DNA of 64,000 bases. It comes from Candidatus Kryptobacter tengchongensis. GTDB lineage: Bacteria; Bacteroidota; Ignavibacteria; Kryptoniales; Kryptoniaceae. Below are positions 55,120-63,929 of the stretch, piece by piece (position 1 is the stretch's first letter; every line of letters starts with the position of its first letter). The notes beneath the pieces are model-generated. The model was not told the origin of the DNA. It made no database searches and saw only the letters and a program-made list of their open reading frames with translations. The translations under genes were made by a program, and so were the position numbers. The stretch spans positions 144,344 through 208,343 of the forward strand of contig FAON01000011.1 in assembly GCA_001485605.1 (NCBI GenBank). The letters are read 5' to 3'.

Positions 55120-57222
55120 TTAAACATTTAATGTTTCTTTCTTACCTTTAACTTTCTCAATAATTGTATCAGCAATTTGCTGCGGAACTTCTTCATAGTG
55201 ATGGAATTGCATCGTATAAATCGCCCTTCCTTGCGTGATAGATCTTAATCTTGTCGCGTAGCCAAACATTTCAGCAAGCGGAACAAGAGCTTTTATAACT
55301 TGACCATCTTTACGCATATTTATACCTTCAATTCTTCCACGCCTTGAGTTTAAATCTCCTATCACATCTCCGAGATATTCCTCAGGCGTTATAACCTCAA
55401 CTTCCATAATCGGCTCAAGAAGAACAGGTTCAGCCTGCTTTGCCGCTTCTTTAAATGCAATTGAAGCAGCTATCTTAAAAGCAAGATCAGACGAATCAAC
55501 CTCATGATAAGAACCATCAAAGAGCGTTACCTTAACATCAACAACAGGATAACCAGCGATTATTCCATTTTGCATTGCTTCTCTTATTCCCTGATCAACA
55601 GCAGGGATAAACTCTTTCGGCACAACACCACCAACTATAGCATCTATAAACTCATAACCTTTGCCACGATTTGGCTCAATTTCAATCCAAACATGCCCAT
55701 ATTGACCGCGTCCGCCCGTTTGACGGATAAATTTACCCTCTGCTCTTGCTTTTCTCTTTATCGTTTCCTTATATGCAACTTGTGGCTTACCGATATTTGC
55801 CTCAACTCTAAATTCACGCTTAAGCCTATCAACAATTATTTCAAGATGCAATTCACCCATTCCGCTTATTAGCGTTTGCCCAGTTTCCTCATCAACCGTT
55901 ACCCTGAAAGTTGGATCTTCATCCATAAGTTTTGCAAGCGCTTCTCCAAGCTTGTCTTGATCCGCTTTCGTCTTCGGCTCAATTGCAACCGAAATAACTG
56001 GCTCGGGGAAGTCCATCTTCTCCAGCAAAATAGGATCATCTTCAGAGCATAGCGTATCACCGGTTTTTGTAAATTTCAAACCAACAAGCGCAACTATATC
56101 ACCAGCATAAGCCTCTTCAACATCCTCACGATGATTCGCATGCATCCTTAAAATTCGCCCAACCCTTTCCTTCTTACCCTGAACTGAATTATAAACATAA
56201 GAACCAGCTTTCAATGTGCCCGAGTAAACTCTGATAAATGTCAATTTACCAACATACGGATCAGTCATTATCTTAAACGCAAGCGCCGTAAATTTCTCAT
56301 CATCCGAAACCATCCTAATAACTTTATCATCTTTGAACGGGTGATGACCAACGATTTGACCGTTGTTTATATCAAGCGGTGAAGGCAGATAATCAACGAC
56401 AGCATCAAGCAAACGCTGAATTCCCTTGTTTTTGAAAGCAGAACCACAAAGAACAGGAACAATTTTGAACTCAAGCGTTGCCCTTCTTATGGCAGACTTA
56501 ATCTCATCCTCGCTTATCTCTTCACCATCAAGATATTTAACAAGCAATGTATCATCAAATTCAGAAACCGCTTCAAGCATCTTTGTTCTATACTCAACAG
56601 CCATATTCATCAACTCCCTCGGGATATCAAACTCTTCCCATGTTGCCCCAAGCGTTTCCTCCTTATAGACAACAGCTTTCATCTTTACAAGGTCAATTAT
56701 ACCTGTGAATAACTCACCCTGCCCCATTGGCAACTGTATCGGCACTGGGTTTGCTCCGAGACGCTCACGAATCATATTAACAACATTAAAGAAATCCGCA
56801 CCAACTCTATCCATCTTGTTAACAAAGGCAATTCTTGGAACACGATACTTATTTGCCTGCCTCCATACTGTTTCAGATTGTGGTTCAACCCCACCAACAG
56901 CGCAAAAAAGAGCAATCGCGCCATCAAGAACACGCAAAGATCTTTCAACTTCAACCGTAAAATCAACATGTCCTGGGGTATCTATAATGTTAATTCTATG
57001 TCCCCTCCAGAAACATGTCGTTGCAGCACTTGTAATGGTTATACCACGCTCCCTTTCCTGAGGCAAAAAGTCCATCGTTGCTGAACCCTCATGAACCTCG
57101 CCCATTCTATGAATTTTACCTGTGTAATACAAAATTCTTTCAGTTGTCGTTGTCTTTCCAGCATCTATATGGGCCATTATCCCGATATTTCTCGTTTTAT
57201 CTAATGGATACTCCCTCGGCAT
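55120..57222 (-). CDS. fusA: Elongation factor G
   Basis: A 700-residue translocase GTPase. G1 [15 protein letters not shown] (about 17-31), G3 [13 protein letters not shown]4 NKMD, and domains II-V are complete, ending in the ribosome-contacting domain V. Standard position between rpsG and tuf. Confidence 0.99.
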   Translation of the reverse strand: MPREYPLDKTRNIGIMAHIDAGKTTTTERILYYTGKIHRMGEVHEGSATMDFLPQERERGITITSAATTCFWRGHRINIIDTPGHVDFTVEVERSLRVLDGAIALFCAVGGVEPQSETVWRQANKYRVPRIAFVNKMDRVGADFFNVVNMIRERLGANPVPIQLPMGQGELFTGIIDLVKMKAVVYKEETLGATWEEFDIPRELMNMAVEYRTKMLEAVSEFDDTLLVKYLDGEEISEDEIKSAIRRATLEFKIVPVLCGSAFKNKGIQRLLDAVVDYLPSPLDINNGQIVGHHPFKDDKVIRMVSDDEKFTALAFKIMTDPYVGKLTFIRVYSGTLKAGSYVYNSVQGKKERVGRILRMHANHREDVEEAYAGDIVALVGLKFTKTGDTLCSEDDPILLEKMDFPEPVISVAIEPKTKADQDKLGEALAKLMDEDPTFRVTVDEETGQTLISGMGELHLEIIVDRLKREFRVEANIGKPQVAYKETIKRKARAEGKFIRQTGGRGQYGHVWIEIEPNRGKGYEFIDAIVGGVVPKEFIPAVDQGIREAMQNGIIAGYPVVDVKVTLFDGSYHEVDSSDLAFKIAASIAFKEAAKQAEPVLLEPIMEVEVITPEEYLGDVIGDLNSRRGRIEGINMRKDGQVIKALVPLAEMFGYATRLRSITQGRAIYTMQFHHYEEVPQQIADTIIEKVKGKKETLNV

Positions 57223-57262
57223 ATTCTTAATTTTAGCACCTCAAAAATTTTGTTTTTAAAAA

Positions 57263-57730
57263 TCACCACCTAAAATGAGCAAAAGCTTTATTTGCTTCAG
57301 CCATTTTATGTGTATCTTCACGCTTTTTCACAGCCATACCCTCATTTCTTGCAGCAGCCATCAATTCCTCAGCAAGTTTAACCATCATCGGCTTTCCCTT
57401 CCTTTCGCGTGCATATTGAACAATCCATCTTAAAGCAAGGGAAATACTTCTTTCAGGTCTAACCTCAATTGGAACTTGATATGTCGCACCGCCAACCCTT
57501 CTTGGCCTCACCTCAAGAATAGGCTTTACATTCTCAAGCGCTTTCCTGAAAACCTCAAGTGGATCCTGTCCCGTTTTCTGTTTTATTATCTCAAAAGCGT
57601 TATAAACAATTTTCCTTGCTATACTTTTTTTGCCATCCTTCATAACCTTGTTAATCAATTTCGCAACAAGAACATCATTATATTTGGGATCCGGGGCTAT
57701 TTGCCTTGGTTCAGCTCTCCTTCTTCTCAT
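57263..57730 (-). CDS. rpsG: 30S ribosomal protein S7
   Basis: A 155-residue assembly-initiating head protein. [18 protein letters not shown] at the start and [19 protein letters not shown] are typical. Confidence 0.98.
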   Translation of the reverse strand: MRRRRAEPRQIAPDPKYNDVLVAKLINKVMKDGKKSIARKIVYNAFEIIKQKTGQDPLEVFRKALENVKPILEVRPRRVGGATYQVPIEVRPERSISLALRWIVQYARERKGKPMMVKLAEELMAAARNEGMAVKKREDTHKMAEANKAFAHFRW

Positions 57731-57747
57731 AAACTTAATTCCTTAAA

Positions 57748-58131
57748 TTACTTTTGTTGTTCTTTAGGTTTTTTCGCCCCATACTTTGAGCGACCTTGTT
57801 TCCTACCTTCAACCCCAGCTGTATCAAGTGCTCCACGAATTATATGATATCTCACTCCAGGCAAATCTTTAACTCTTCCACCACGAACCAAAACAATAGA
57901 GTGTTCCTGAAGATTATGCCCTTCGCCAGGGATATAGGCAATAACCTCAATTCCATTCGTAAGCCTTACTTTTGCAACTTTTCTCAATGCCGAATTTGGT
58001 TTCTTCGGCGTCGTCGTATAAACTCTAACACAAACTCCTCTTTTTTGAGGACATCCCTGTAAAGCTGGGGATTTGCTCTTCCATCTAACTTTTTCTCTGC
58101 CGTAACGAATTAGCTGATTGATTGTCGGCAA
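57748..58131 (-). CDS. rpsL: 30S ribosomal protein S12
   Basis: A 127-residue decoding-centre protein. The start is taken as TTG at 58131, giving the family N-terminus (M)[12 protein letters not shown], with GAGG eight bases upstream; a GTG at 58140 would add three residues. The loops [15 protein letters not shown] and [13 protein letters not shown] are wild-type-like at the streptomycin-resistance lysines. It is the first gene of the 19-kb ribosomal cluster. Confidence 0.97.
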   Translation of the reverse strand: MPTINQLIRYGREKVRWKSKSPALQGCPQKRGVCVRVYTTTPKKPNSALRKVAKVRLTNGIEVIAYIPGEGHNLQEHSIVLVRGGRVKDLPGVRYHIIRGALDTAGVEGRKQGRSKYGAKKPKEQQK

Positions 58132-58162
58132 AATCAACACCTCAATTTATTTTTACAAAAGT

Positions 58163-58193
58163 AAAATTTAACAAAAAAAGTTATTTTTCTCAA
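58163..58193 (-). promoter_or_regulatory. Promoter of the ribosomal cluster (rpsL)
   Basis: On the minus strand TTGAGA is followed after 17 bases by TAAATTTT. Predicted initiation is about 25 bases before the rpsL start. It is placed between the tRNA-Lys gene and rpsL and fits the window's promoter pattern. Confidence 0.65.
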
Positions 58194-58219
58194 ACTCAAA
58201 ATACAAAAACAAACGCTCG

Positions 58220-58293
58220 TGCACCACCGGGGACTCGAACCCCGAACCAACGGATTAAGAGTCCGCTGCTCTACCATGTTGAGCTAGTGGTGC
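58220..58293 (-). tRNA. tRNA-Lys (anticodon CUU)
   Basis: A 74-base cloverleaf: the 7-bp acceptor stem GCACCAC/GTGGTGC pairs perfectly with A as discriminator, the D arm is GCTC..GAGC, the anticodon arm is GCGGA-CTCTTAA-TCCGT with CTT at positions 34-36, and the T arm is CGGGG-TTCGAGT-CCCCG. The 3' CCA is not encoded (the genome continues ACGA), so the CCA transferase is needed. Confidence 0.96.
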
Positions 58294-58316
58294 ACTACCT
58301 CTTAACGAGGCAGTTT

Positions 58317-58347
58317 CAAATATAAAAAATTTTTCAAATAAAATCAA
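58317..58347 (-). promoter_or_regulatory. Promoter of tRNA-Lys
   Basis: On the minus strand TTGATT is followed after 17 bases by TATATTTG, a perfect Bacteroidota TAnnTTTG element. Initiation would fall about 15-20 bases before the mature tRNA. Confidence 0.72.
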
Positions 58348-58457
58348 ATTTACGGAAAACAGTTCCCATTGTAGGAAAGCGATGCATTGTTTTACTTCAT
58401 TTTCCACATATAGCGCCCTAAACACCAACATTTTCCCCAATACGTCTCCCCCAGAAC

Positions 58458-58488
58458 TTGACTAAATTTCTATGTGTTTTTAAATTTG
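58458..58488 (+). promoter_or_regulatory. Promoter for the peptidase MA/BamB-like/PEGA operon
   Basis: TTGACT is followed after 17 bases by TAAATTTG, a perfect TAnnTTTG. The start codon is 34 bases further on. The interval 58348-58457 shows no other feature. Confidence 0.73.
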
Positions 58489-58522
58489 AGATAGGATTTA
58501 AATCAATTTCAATCATAAGCCA

Positions 58523-61369
58523 ATGACAAAAGCGATAAATTTAATTCTTGGATTTATCCTTGTTTATTCCTCCTGTCTTGCCCAGTGGTATTATTTTGGG
58601 AGAAACAAAGTCCAATATACAGAGTTTAAATGGGATGTTTTAAAGACAGAACACTTTGATATCTATTATCATCCCGAAATGAAAGATCTTGCAGAAAGAG
58701 GCGCATATTTCGCAGAGGAAGCATACGCCGAACTTCAAGAAAAGTTCAACATAAACATTATAAACAAAATCCCCCTTGTCTTTTATAGCTCCCATCTCTA
58801 TTTTCAACAAACGAACACAACACCAGGGCTTATCCCCGAAGGCGTCGGAGGATTCTTTGAATTCATAAAAGGAAGAGTTGTGATCCCATTTGATGGCTCA
58901 ATTTATCAATTCAAACATGTAATAAAACATGAACTCGTACATGTCTTCACACTTCACAAAACTCAGCGTGTTCTCAAAGACCACAGATTACCATCCGAAA
59001 AAATGCCACCCTTATGGTTTACGGAAGGTCTTGCCGAGTTCTGGTCCACAAAATGGGACAACCAAGGGGAAATGCTTTTAAGAGATGCTGTCCTGAATGA
59101 CTACATCGTTCCTCTCTCCGAAATGGATAGAATTCATGGGACATTTCTGATGTATAAAGAGGGTCAAAATATACTTGAATACATAGCCCAAAAATATGGC
59201 GAAGAAAAAATTCTCCTTTTCTTTGAAAATTTCTGGAAAGCAAACTCCTTTGAAAAAGTTTTTGAGCTAACAATTGGGAAAAACTACAAGCAATTTGATG
59301 AAGAATGGCTTTATCATCTAAAGAAAAAATATTATCCACTGCTAAAATATAACGACCCACCCAGCGCCGTCACTAAACCAGTAGTTGTTGAAGGATTTAA
59401 TATGAAACCCGTCTTCTACAAAGATGGGGATAAAAAAGAAGTTTACTTCGTCGGAAATATAACTGGATATACAAATATCTACAAAGTTGAACTTGGCTCA
59501 AACACAAAACCAAAAGTCATAATTGAAGGTGAACGCTCTGATAAATTTGAAGCATTCCATCTCTTTAGAACAAAAATTGACATAAAAAATAATAAACTCG
59601 CCTTCATAACAAAAGCTGGCGACCACGACGCAATACACATCTACGACCTGAAAACCGAAAAGATTACGGACATGTTTCAATTTAACTCCCTTGTTATGAT
59701 CACCTCTCTTTCTTTCTCACCAGATGGAAATGAACTTGCTTTGACAGCTATTAATAAATCAGGGTATAGCGATATTTACATTTTTAACATTGAAAAAAAG
59801 AGCCTAAAGAAATTAACAAATGATTTTTACGATGATCGTGAAGTTGCATGGTCGCCGAAAGGCGATAAAATCGCCTTCATTTCAGACCGAACAAATTTTG
59901 GAACAGATGGAAAATATAACATTTTCACCTATGATATAAAAAACGATAAAATTGAATATCTAATTTATGGAAACTTCTCATGCTTTTCACCCTCATGGTC
60001 TCCAGATGGCAGATTTCTTGCCTTCGTCGCCGACATTGATGGAACACAAAACATATGGGTGCTTGACCTTTCACAGAAAAAATTTATAGCTGAAATTGAT
60101 GGAACTTCTATACCAAACGAGCCTGAACAATTTGAAATAAAACAAATTACTAATTTAACAACATCCGCCTTTGACCCAACATGGACAGACGATGGTAAAA
60201 TAATCTTCGTTGCGCTTGAAAATTTGAAATTTCAAATAAGAATGATTGATGATGTTTACGCAAAACTTGAAAAACCAAATTTCACCCAGAAGATAAATCT
60301 AAATGAAATCAACAAAATACACTGGGATACACCACGAGTCCCCGGAATTCAAGAGGTTAATGTCGTCACATATCGTGGGAAATATGACCTTGATATAGCA
60401 CAAAGTCAAATCTCAACCGATCCGATATTTGGAACAGTTGGGGGTGCTGCAATTGCCTTGAGCGATCTCCTCGGGAATGAAAGATATTACTTCTTGATCT
60501 ACAACACTGCACAGACAAAAGATGAAATCTTGAAAAGTTTTAACATTGCGGTTTCAAGAGTTTCCCTCAGCAAAAGAACAAACTTCGCCTATGGAATTTT
60601 TCACTTCGCTGGAAGAAGATATGACCTCACAGACCCTGACCTTTTCTACTACGAAAAAGCATACGGAGGATATTTTGCACTAAGCTATCCAATCTCTGTC
60701 TTTAGAAGAATTGAAGCAAGTATAATGCTGAATCGTTCGGACAAGGAAATAATTTTTGGCGTTGGCGAAAGAAAAGCGATGCTCCTTTCAAATTCGCTTT
60801 CATATGTCTTTGATAACTCCCTCTGGTCCCCAACCGGTCCAATTGACGGTAAAAGATTTAATATAACACTTGCATACACAACCGATATACAATTTTCAAA
60901 TGTTAATTATTATACCTTGATCTTTGACTATAGATATTACCTCAGACTATCAACAAGATCAGCATACGCAGTTAGATTAACTCTTTTCTACAATGAAGGT
61001 AAAGAAGCAAGAAGATGGTTCATGGGAGGAAGCTGGGATTTAAGAGGTTATGAGAGATGGTCAATAAGAGGGAAAAAACTCTGGCTTGTTAGTCAGGAGT
61101 TGAGATTCCCATTCATTGATAAATTTGATGTAAAATTCCCATTTGGCGGAATCTTCATAGGTTCAATAAGAGGTGCACTGTTTTTTGACGCCGGAAATGC
61201 ATGGGACAACAAATACACAGAAACACTTGGAAGCTTTGGCTTCGGAATAAGATTTAACATCGGAGGAGTCCTTGTGTTAAGATATGACATTGGGAAAAGA
61301 ATTGAAAACAACCTCTCAAAAGTTCAAAAGTCCTTCTTCCACCAGTTCTTTTTCGGATGGGATTTTTAA
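58523..61369 (+). CDS. Peptidase MA-like, beta-propeller and surface-antigen barrel protein
   Basis: A 948-residue exported protein with three parts. After a signal peptide (1-20) comes a gluzincin metallopeptidase domain with H136ELVH140 and the third ligand probably Glu168 in WFTEGLAEF, like the peptidase MA family. Residues ~290-590 form a TolB-like propeller with PD40 blades (SFSPDGNELA, AWSPKGDKIA, SWSPDGRFLA). The last ~300 residues look like an Omp85/bacterial-surface-antigen barrel, with GGSWDLRGYERWS (like the RGY element) and a terminal FFGWDF. It could be a surface- or periplasm-facing protease anchored by its own barrel. It starts a three-gene operon. Confidence 0.85.
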   Translation: MTKAINLILGFILVYSSCLAQWYYFGRNKVQYTEFKWDVLKTEHFDIYYHPEMKDLAERGAYFAEEAYAELQEKFNINIINKIPLVFYSSHLYFQQTNTTPGLIPEGVGGFFEFIKGRVVIPFDGSIYQFKHVIKHELVHVFTLHKTQRVLKDHRLPSEKMPPLWFTEGLAEFWSTKWDNQGEMLLRDAVLNDYIVPLSEMDRIHGTFLMYKEGQNILEYIAQKYGEEKILLFFENFWKANSFEKVFELTIGKNYKQFDEEWLYHLKKKYYPLLKYNDPPSAVTKPVVVEGFNMKPVFYKDGDKKEVYFVGNITGYTNIYKVELGSNTKPKVIIEGERSDKFEAFHLFRTKIDIKNNKLAFITKAGDHDAIHIYDLKTEKITDMFQFNSLVMITSLSFSPDGNELALTAINKSGYSDIYIFNIEKKSLKKLTNDFYDDREVAWSPKGDKIAFISDRTNFGTDGKYNIFTYDIKNDKIEYLIYGNFSCFSPSWSPDGRFLAFVADIDGTQNIWVLDLSQKKFIAEIDGTSIPNEPEQFEIKQITNLTTSAFDPTWTDDGKIIFVALENLKFQIRMIDDVYAKLEKPNFTQKINLNEINKIHWDTPRVPGIQEVNVVTYRGKYDLDIAQSQISTDPIFGTVGGAAIALSDLLGNERYYFLIYNTAQTKDEILKSFNIAVSRVSLSKRTNFAYGIFHFAGRRYDLTDPDLFYYEKAYGGYFALSYPISVFRRIEASIMLNRSDKEIIFGVGERKAMLLSNSLSYVFDNSLWSPTGPIDGKRFNITLAYTTDIQFSNVNYYTLIFDYRYYLRLSTRSAYAVRLTLFYNEGKEARRWFMGGSWDLRGYERWSIRGKKLWLVSQELRFPFIDKFDVKFPFGGIFIGSIRGALFFDAGNAWDNKYTETLGSFGFGIRFNIGGVLVLRYDIGKRIENNLSKVQKSFFHQFFFGWDF

Positions 61370-61390
61370 AATATTCAGATCTACCACAAA

Positions 61391-62527
61391 ATGAGAAAAA
61401 TGACTTTTTTATCTTTGCTGATTTTTATCTCATGTGCATCCTTTAAACTTGACAAAAATATAATACTCGGAGAATTTAACTGGGTTCAATATGGAAATTC
61501 ACCTCAAAATTTAAATGTCTCCGATTTTAATATATCTCCCCCATTTCAACTTGCATGGAAATATAACGCTGGAGCTGGATTCTCATACAGCCCAATGGTA
61601 GTTGCAGATGGAATTTTATTTATCGCTACCCTTACTGATGAAATACATGTCATTGACATTGAAACAGGCAAAAAAATTGGAGTTATTGAATCTGAATCAG
61701 CTATCTCAGCAACCCCTGTGCTCTACAAAAATAAGTTGATAATACCTAATGCTTATGGAAAAAATACACTTCAATCAATTGATATAAATCTTGGCAAAGT
61801 TTTATGGCGTGAAAAAATCGGTGGGATTGAATCCGCACCTTTACTTATCTATGATAACCTCATTGTTGCAACAGTTGATGGACATGTGATAAATTACCGA
61901 ATAAAATATGACGTACCTGAAAAAATTTGGGAATTCAAATCTCAAAAACCAATTCGTTCAACCCCTGCATCAGATGGTAAAATTGTAGTATTTGGATGCG
62001 ATGATGGAAATGTTTACTCTCTTGATCTTGAAACAGGAAAATTGATCTGGAAGTTTAACACTTCTTCACCTATCTTTGCTCCCGTTTCAATATCAAATGG
62101 GAAAATTTTCGTTGGAACGCTTAATGGAACCCTTTATGCATTGAACTTAAAAGATGGAAGGGTTGAATGGAAATTTCAAACAAACTCAAAAATTTACGGC
62201 GGATGTGCAATCAAAGAATCATTAATTCTTTTTGGAACCGCATCCGGGAAACTTTACGCATTAAATGAGGAAAATGGAGAAAAAATTTGGGATTTCTCAG
62301 CTAAAAGCATCATAAACTCCTCACCACTTATATCTGGTAATTATGTTTGTTTTGGCTCGCTTGACAAAAACATCTATGTAATTGATATCACAACTGGGAA
62401 ATTGCTCTGGAACTACGAAACCGGAGGAAGGATAAAATCAACCCCGATCGTTTGGAAAGATTTTCTCATCGTAGCTTCGGAAGATAGATTTGTCTATGCA
62501 TTTAAAACACAACAACAAATGAGATGA
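61391..62527 (+). CDS. PQQ-like beta-propeller lipoprotein (BamB-like)
   Basis: A 378-residue predicted lipoprotein (LLIFISC then ASF) containing seven or eight PQQ-like blades with recurring A-DG-I-F, ALNLKDGRVEWKF and LETGKLIWKF motifs. The fold matches BamB, which helps outer-membrane protein assembly, but proteins with this fold have varied roles and no catalytic ligands were recognised. It follows the barrel gene by 21 bases and overlaps the PEGA gene by four. Confidence 0.82.
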   Translation: MRKMTFLSLLIFISCASFKLDKNIILGEFNWVQYGNSPQNLNVSDFNISPPFQLAWKYNAGAGFSYSPMVVADGILFIATLTDEIHVIDIETGKKIGVIESESAISATPVLYKNKLIIPNAYGKNTLQSIDINLGKVLWREKIGGIESAPLLIYDNLIVATVDGHVINYRIKYDVPEKIWEFKSQKPIRSTPASDGKIVVFGCDDGNVYSLDLETGKLIWKFNTSSPIFAPVSISNGKIFVGTLNGTLYALNLKDGRVEWKFQTNSKIYGGCAIKESLILFGTASGKLYALNEENGEKIWDFSAKSIINSSPLISGNYVCFGSLDKNIYVIDITTGKLLWNYETGGRIKSTPIVWKDFLIVASEDRFVYAFKTQQQMR

Positions 62528-63261
62528 AAATTTTTTTATTATTGCTTTTGTTAATTTCGTTTGATCTTCCCTCGCAGGAAAAATATGGAACAATAAACAT
62601 AAACACAGAGCCACCCGGTGCTTTCACTTATATTGATTCCGAATTCGTCGGAAAAACACCAATTACAAACTTAAAAGTTAAGCCCGGAACATATACGCTC
62701 AAACTTAAAAACCCCGAGATATCCAGCTGGCTTGAGCAGGATTTCGTTCAAAAGATAGAAGTTAAAGAAAATGACACGATGAATCTTCACATAACCTTTG
62801 AAAAATTTATCAAAATTAACTCAAACCCCTTCTCTGCAACTATTTTGCTTGGTGATTCAACAATAGGAACAACACCGGCAATTTTCAAGATGAAAGACTT
62901 GCTCGGCAAAAGTTTAAAACTTGTGAAGAAAGGTTATAACGACGCCGAGATTTTCGTTGACGGTAAAACCGATAAAATTGAGGTCAATCTTACACCTCAC
63001 AACGGAGCGGAAACAGAATTAAGAACGGAACCCAAAAATAAATTAAATATCACCCTTCCTATAGCTGGGGTAAGCTTGGCAAGTGGAATTACCTCCATCT
63101 ACTTCAAGACAAAAGCCGATAAATTATACGATGAATACCTAAAAACTGGAAATCCCGAAAAACTTAACACTATAAAAACTTACGATAAAATTGCCGGGAT
63201 TACGCTCGTAATTTTTGAAGTGACCGCGATATTTGCTATATACATATTGATGAAAAACTAA
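62524..63261 (+). CDS. PEGA-domain envelope protein
   Basis: A 245-residue protein with a signal peptide (residues 1-17), two PEGA-like beta-sandwich domains (TEPPGAFTYIDSEFVGKTPI, about 26-45, and SNPFSATILLGDSTIGTTPA, about 100-119) and a C-terminal part with hydrophobic segments near 180-195 and 225-243. PEGA domains are found on surface-layer and envelope proteins. Four-base overlap with the propeller gene implies coupled translation; together with the barrel protein they form an envelope operon. No terminator is obvious downstream. Confidence 0.8.
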   Translation: MKIFLLLLLLISFDLPSQEKYGTININTEPPGAFTYIDSEFVGKTPITNLKVKPGTYTLKLKNPEISSWLEQDFVQKIEVKENDTMNLHITFEKFIKINSNPFSATILLGDSTIGTTPAIFKMKDLLGKSLKLVKKGYNDAEIFVDGKTDKIEVNLTPHNGAETELRTEPKNKLNITLPIAGVSLASGITSIYFKTKADKLYDEYLKTGNPEKLNTIKTYDKIAGITLVIFEVTAIFAIYILMKN

Positions 63262-63442
63262 TCGCAAAGGACATTGTGTAAGGATAGGGGTTGTGGAATT
63301 TTAAGGTCGCGATTAAAAGTTTTTATAATTTAATCACTTTGTCCTCTGTCGCAGACCGAGAGTTTTTGCATTTTCCTCAGCGACTTGAATTACACCGAAA
63401 AAATTTGCATTTTTGCTTTAAATTATTTAAGTTTTGAAAGGG
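63262..63442 (+). promoter_or_regulatory. AT-rich CRISPR leader
   Basis: This 181-base, AT-rich segment separates the PEGA gene from the first repeat and contains no credible gene. It includes an AT-rich inverted repeat (GATTAAA/TTTAATC at 63311-63335) and a promoter-like pair at 63385-63415. It is called leader because the most divergent repeat is at the other end of the array. Confidence 0.6.
63385..63415 (+). promoter_or_regulatory. Candidate CRISPR array promoter
   Basis: TTGAAT is followed after 17 bases by CATTTTTG, one change from TAnnTTTG. Predicted initiation is about 20 bases before the first repeat. This supports transcription of the array on the plus strand. Confidence 0.5.
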
Positions 63443-63872
63443 GTGAGAATTGAACCAGTGTGGAATTTAAACATTCATTTTATTGACGAAGGGCGTTTGA
63501 TTTTAAACAGTGAGAATTGAACCAGTGTGGAATTTAAACGAAACATCATCACTAAAATAATCCTTTAAAAGTTTCTGGTGAGAATTGAACCAGTGTGGAA
63601 TTTAAACTTGTATACTATTTTGCATTTGCAACCCTTCATCCCTGTGAGAATTGAACCAGTGTGGAATTTAAACTTGACAAACAGATCAAGCGATGTCAGC
63701 AAAGCCGTTCCAGTGAGAATTGAAACAGTGTGGAATTTAAACCCTTTTTTATTTTTTAAACCCCGCCCCACCGCGGGGTGAGAATTGAACCAGTGTGGAA
63801 TTTAAACTACATTTTCCTCAACAACCGTTGCCCACCTGTTTAGTGAGAATTGAACCAATGTGGAATTTAAAC
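63443..63872 (+). CRISPR. CRISPR array, 7 repeats of 30 bases, 6 spacers
   Basis: Repeats start at 63443, 63510, 63578, 63644, 63713, 63778 and 63843. Each is 30 bases, beginning GTGAGAATTGAACCAG and ending GTGGAATTTAAAC. Spacers are 37, 38, 36, 39, 35 and 35 bases, all different. Repeat 5 has one change (GAAACAG for GAACCAG), and the last has CCAATG for CCAGTG, typical of the leader-distal end. The 3' end GGAATTTAAAC resembles type I-B and some type III repeats (GGAATTGAAAC), giving the plus strand as likely crRNA sense. No cas gene is within the window; type cannot be fixed. Confidence 0.97.
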
Positions 63873-63929
63873 TGTTCTTCACAGTTATAATTCAAAAACT
63901 AAACCAAAAATTAAGGAGGCTGGTCAAAA

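Noticed and set aside
63292..63304. TGTGGAATTTTAA upstream of the array, like the 3' end of the repeat
   Set aside because: Only the last ten or so bases match, and the rest of the repeat is absent; probably chance in AT-rich DNA.
63311..63335. AT-only inverted repeat GATTAAA/TTTAATC as a terminator for the PEGA gene
   Set aside because: The stem is weak and no U tract follows.
63565..63781. Two short frames running through the CRISPR array on both strands
   Set aside because: They consist of translated repeats and spacers.
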